In this document: positions 61,071-64,000 of the stretch, one piece after another
How the letters are laid out: each line of letters starts with the position of its first letter
How positions within the stretch are numbered: the stretch's first letter is position 1
Assembly (NCBI RefSeq): GCF_037975245.1
Contig: NC_092562.1
Coordinates: 6,182,001 to 6,246,000, forward strand
Length of the DNA: 64,000 nt
From: Apostichopus japonicus
Lineage: Eukaryota; Echinodermata; Holothuroidea; Aspidochirotida; Stichopodidae
Reading direction: 5' to 3'
Made by a program: the position numbers and the translations under genes
Notes under the pieces: generated by a model
Database searches by the model: none
What the model saw: only the letters and a program-made list of their open reading frames with translations
Told to the model about the DNA's origin: nothing

Positions 61071-62554
61071 TAAGGGATTTTTATTCATATTCATCAAAGT
61101 ATTATACCAAAACCTGTAAAAACATCTCTCATGACCTCATTGTGCAGCACTCGATAAGAGTATCAAGTAAGTTACCAGAGATTGGACAAATATGCTCAGT
61201 TGCAGCCGTCTTAATGAGGATATTTGGACAAACCTCTTACATTGACTTCTTTATGCAGCATTCATTGACCTTGCATAGTAATTTAAGGAAAATAAAAACC
61301 CTAGTTCATAATTATTGTAGAATTAACTGTCATGAAGAACTAACCCAACCAGCTACTAATAATCTTATTCCATTTGGGAAGATGTCACAGATTTATTGTT
61401 ACATCACACACAAGACCCAAGACTTGATCAAGTCTAATATGACATCATCAAGCCACATATGGCTCCATTTCTTACGGCTTTCTTTCCTTATTGCAATCTC
61501 TATTTTCTCAATGGGGATGGGTGTTTCAAATTCACCATGTCAATTATTGAAACTGTTTTATATTATAACAAGATGATAGCATCACTTTTCAGGGTCAACA
61601 CTGTTAACATACTGCCTGGACATTCTGGTAATATATAAAGTAATACAAAGAGACAGTTAAACCGCTTATTACTAGTGGCACGATGACCTCATAGGTTTTC
61701 AAAGTGACAGTTCTCAGACATGACTTTGAAGCTAGGATATCCTATCAAAACGGAGCAAGTTTTTCTTTCTGAACTGCGTAGAGGGAGTTGTTCTTCACTA
61801 AGTCATCAAGTAAGATCTCTGCCATATAAGCTAAAGATGATGGATGGATTTGTGTCCCCTTTACAGTATAATGCTGGAGATTGGATGAAACTACTGAATT
61901 GCCTAATCATTGAGTCATTCTAAAAGAGGACAAATAAAGGGTCACACTCAGTAAATACTAATATTATTCCATACCTTACCTTGAACAGTTTTTGTGGCTG
62001 TTTTAAGTCACAATATATTTATAAATTCAAGGGGAAAATTCTATTTCTTTTTTTTTGGGTGATATTCTCTATATTTAATTGACATAAATCTAATGCTTAC
62101 ATATAGTTATTTTTTTAATGAGAGAAAACCACTTTCAACAATGTGCCAGTCTTGAATAAATTTTACCTCTTTTTGCTTTACCTTTTTTTGTCTTGAAGGA
62201 ACTATGTGGTGATCATTCCATTTTTTGAGCGTATAAAAGAAATATTAAATGATAAAACTCTCAAAGTTGTAAAGAAAAGTTCTTTTGTATGGTAGCTGAT
62301 ATATAGATTAGTTTTCCCATATGGTAAGTGTATTACGACAAGTTACTAATCATGTCCTAATCCTGCTGTTTTTTAATTTCGATTTAGCAATAGAATTGCA
62401 TCTTTGCCGTGACTTAATAACAAATCAGTATTTTGTTGTTGCTGTAAAATTAACTAAATTTACAAACTCACTATGTTTACAGTACTTTGTGGTAGACTTC
62501 ATTACGTAAACATTTCTACTGCTTATAGCTGCATTAATCATGTAATGTTATTTG
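61071..62554. other. Right flank of the satellite, no supported gene
   Basis: Contains a 171-codon plus-strand frame (61061-61576) that starts in degenerate satellite and has no recognisable domain, so I do not call it a gene. Nothing else is assignable. Confidence 0.4.
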
Positions 62555-62860
62555 TAATGTGCCTTATTAAAGAAGCATGCCACTATGTTATTATAAACTT
62601 AACACAGTGACATTATATGTGCCATCCATCAATAGGGTAACAGCCAAGGAATTCCCCCTTAAATCATTTTGGACTCTTCTTTTCTTTTATCCATCTGTAG
62701 ATCAAGTGGAATGTTATGTTACCTATAATGTGCTTTATTAAAGAACCATCATATGTTATTACATTCACCAAATTGACCCACTATATGCCATCCATTAATA
62801 AAGTAACAGCCAAGGAATTCCCCCTTAAATCACTTTAGACTCTTCTGATCTTTTGTCCAT
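62555..62860. repeat. Diverged direct duplication, about 167-bp period
   Basis: The blocks TAATGTGCCTTATTAAAGAA, GCCATCCATCAAT and AACAGCCAAGGAATTCCCCC recur about 167 bases downstream with several changes. Confidence 0.85.
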
Positions 62861-63261
62861 TGCAAGTTCAAATTTTGAACCAAGCCTTGAACATGCGTGG
62901 TGTTGTGTATAGCAGACATCTGATACGAGTACCCCAACAGTAGATGACACTTTGATGAGATACCTCTTGACTTGTGTGAATTCTGAGGGAAATATTACTC
63001 AGTCAGTGTATGGAGGTAAGCTGTACCGGAAGACCACCGCACGGGAAGGAATAAGTGCCCCGGTGTAAATTAGAACATTAATGGGATTGGATAAAAAGGA
63101 GCGTAGCGTGAATATTCTGGCACCAATTTCGAACAAGTGTATTTACTCAGTGTAAAACTTTTACCATAAACTATAAGCTTACTGATTACAACGTGGTCCG
63201 TGAACCATATTTGAGATTATAAAGTACATATGTAAAGTTTCGTGGATCTGATATCCTTTTC

Positions 63262-63362
63262 CGGCTTCCAGGGATGTAAGTCTTCCGTATTTTTACGGAA
63301 ATCCGGTTTTTTTTTCAGGGATGTAAAGTCTTCCGTATTTTTACGGAAATCCGTTTTTTTTT
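63262..63362. repeat. Two tandem copies of a small hairpin unit
   Basis: Two units of about 48-50 bases, each with AGGGATGTAA, TCTTCCGTATTTTTACGGAA and a T run; the CCGTATTTTTACGG part is a hairpin. Confidence 0.9.
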
Positions 63363-63755
63363 AATTCCAATTAAGTTCCAAAAAATTGTTCGAATATCAA
63401 AGACACAACGCGGCAAAAATGCCTGGCCCGTTGCAGCAAGCTAACTTCAACTTTCACTCATCGATCAATCAAAATACCATTCCTGTTTCGCATCATCGCA
63501 TTGCACTGTACAACATTGTGCCATGTGAATATCGTTGCGTACGTGCGAACTTCAAATCGCCATAGCTCATTTCTGTCGTTGAAAAACCTTGCCTAATTCA
63601 CGTTGATTGGACTGCTAATTGATATCTTCGTAACTGCTGGTGCTCGACATAACTTTCGGAATTAACGCTTGTGATATTTGTGAGCGGCGGAAATCTACGG
63701 GATACACATATGAAAGTCGATATTTGTGATCGCATTCGAATGTGAGACTGTTTTT

Positions 63756-64000
63756 GGTTCCTTGCTTTAGCAAAAGGAACCTATGCAGTCAGGTTGGCGT
63801 GTGTGTATGTGTGTGTGTGTGTGTGTGTGTCTGTGACACTTGCTTGGGTACGCTCTATCTCAATAAGGGAATGTTGGATTGAGGCCAAACTTGGACCATA
63901 GATCCGCCATATGGAGAAGGTGTGCCCTATTGTTTTTGGTGCTCACAAAGGTCACCAAAGGTCAGTTACGGTACAAAAACCGAAAATATTAAAACTGCAA
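63756..64000 (+). repeat. Interspersed repeat with GT-rich core, copy 2 (runs off the window)
   Basis: Begins GGTTCCTTGCTTTAGCAAAA, a perfect small hairpin with GGAACC, then ATGCAGTCAGGTTGGCGTGT, a (GT)n tract, CACTTGCTTGGGTACGCTC and GAGAAGGTGTGCCC. It shares block order with 40079-40425. Confidence 0.75.

Noticed and set aside
61061-61576. 171-codon open frame as a gene
   Set aside because: It starts inside degenerate satellite, has no recognisable domain, a Ser/Ile/Leu-rich low-information composition and no splice or promoter support.

Overview
This is eukaryotic, animal-type DNA. It has spliced genes with GT-AG introns, a tRNA-headed SINE, LINE and LTR relics, many short DNA transposons and a large satellite array. 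The proteins and the repeat content suggest a marine invertebrate deuterostome. An echinoderm, perhaps a sea cucumber, is my best guess, but this is inference and not proved by the sequence. Non-coding DNA is AT-rich and full of the palindrome-like word TACAGTA/GTACTGTA.

Layout. 1-6.7 kb holds no gene I can name, but contains a foldback element built of GATAAAC palindromes (2343-2875), a decayed retrotransposon gag (about 3480-4200), a SINE copy and a TA-flanked element (4780-5819). From 10938 down to 6744 on the minus strand lie the first three coding exons of a thioredoxin with the WCGPC active site; its last exons were not found and probably lie to the left of the window. 12.2-18 kb is an accessory zone of nested hAT-type elements with clear 8-bp target duplications, a SINE whose head is copied from U2 snRNA, and one orphan THAP-domain exon with a broken zinc ligand.

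The main gene is DPYD, dihydropyrimidine dehydrogenase, on the plus strand from 19096 to 56320. All 16 coding exons can be placed; joined, they total 3069 nt and encode 1022 residues, against 1025 in human. All iron-sulfur cluster ligands and the catalytic cysteine are present. Exon lengths equal single human exons or exact sums of neighbouring human exons, except for one extra codon in exon 15. Its introns carry a Mutator-like element with a transposase relic, several MITEs, LINE tails and SINEs. Two introns contain tandem triplications that copy a splice site of the gene itself: the acceptor of exon 3 and the donor of exon 11.

57.3-61.07 kb is an 87-bp satellite with an 11-monomer, 957-bp higher-order period. 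61-64 kb has no gene I can support, only short direct repeats and a repeat shared with DPYD intron 6.

Functionally, DPYD performs the first, NADPH-dependent step of uracil and thymine breakdown, and thioredoxin is a general disulfide reductase. They are divergently oriented neighbours about 8 kb apart, and nothing in the sequence links them in one pathway.
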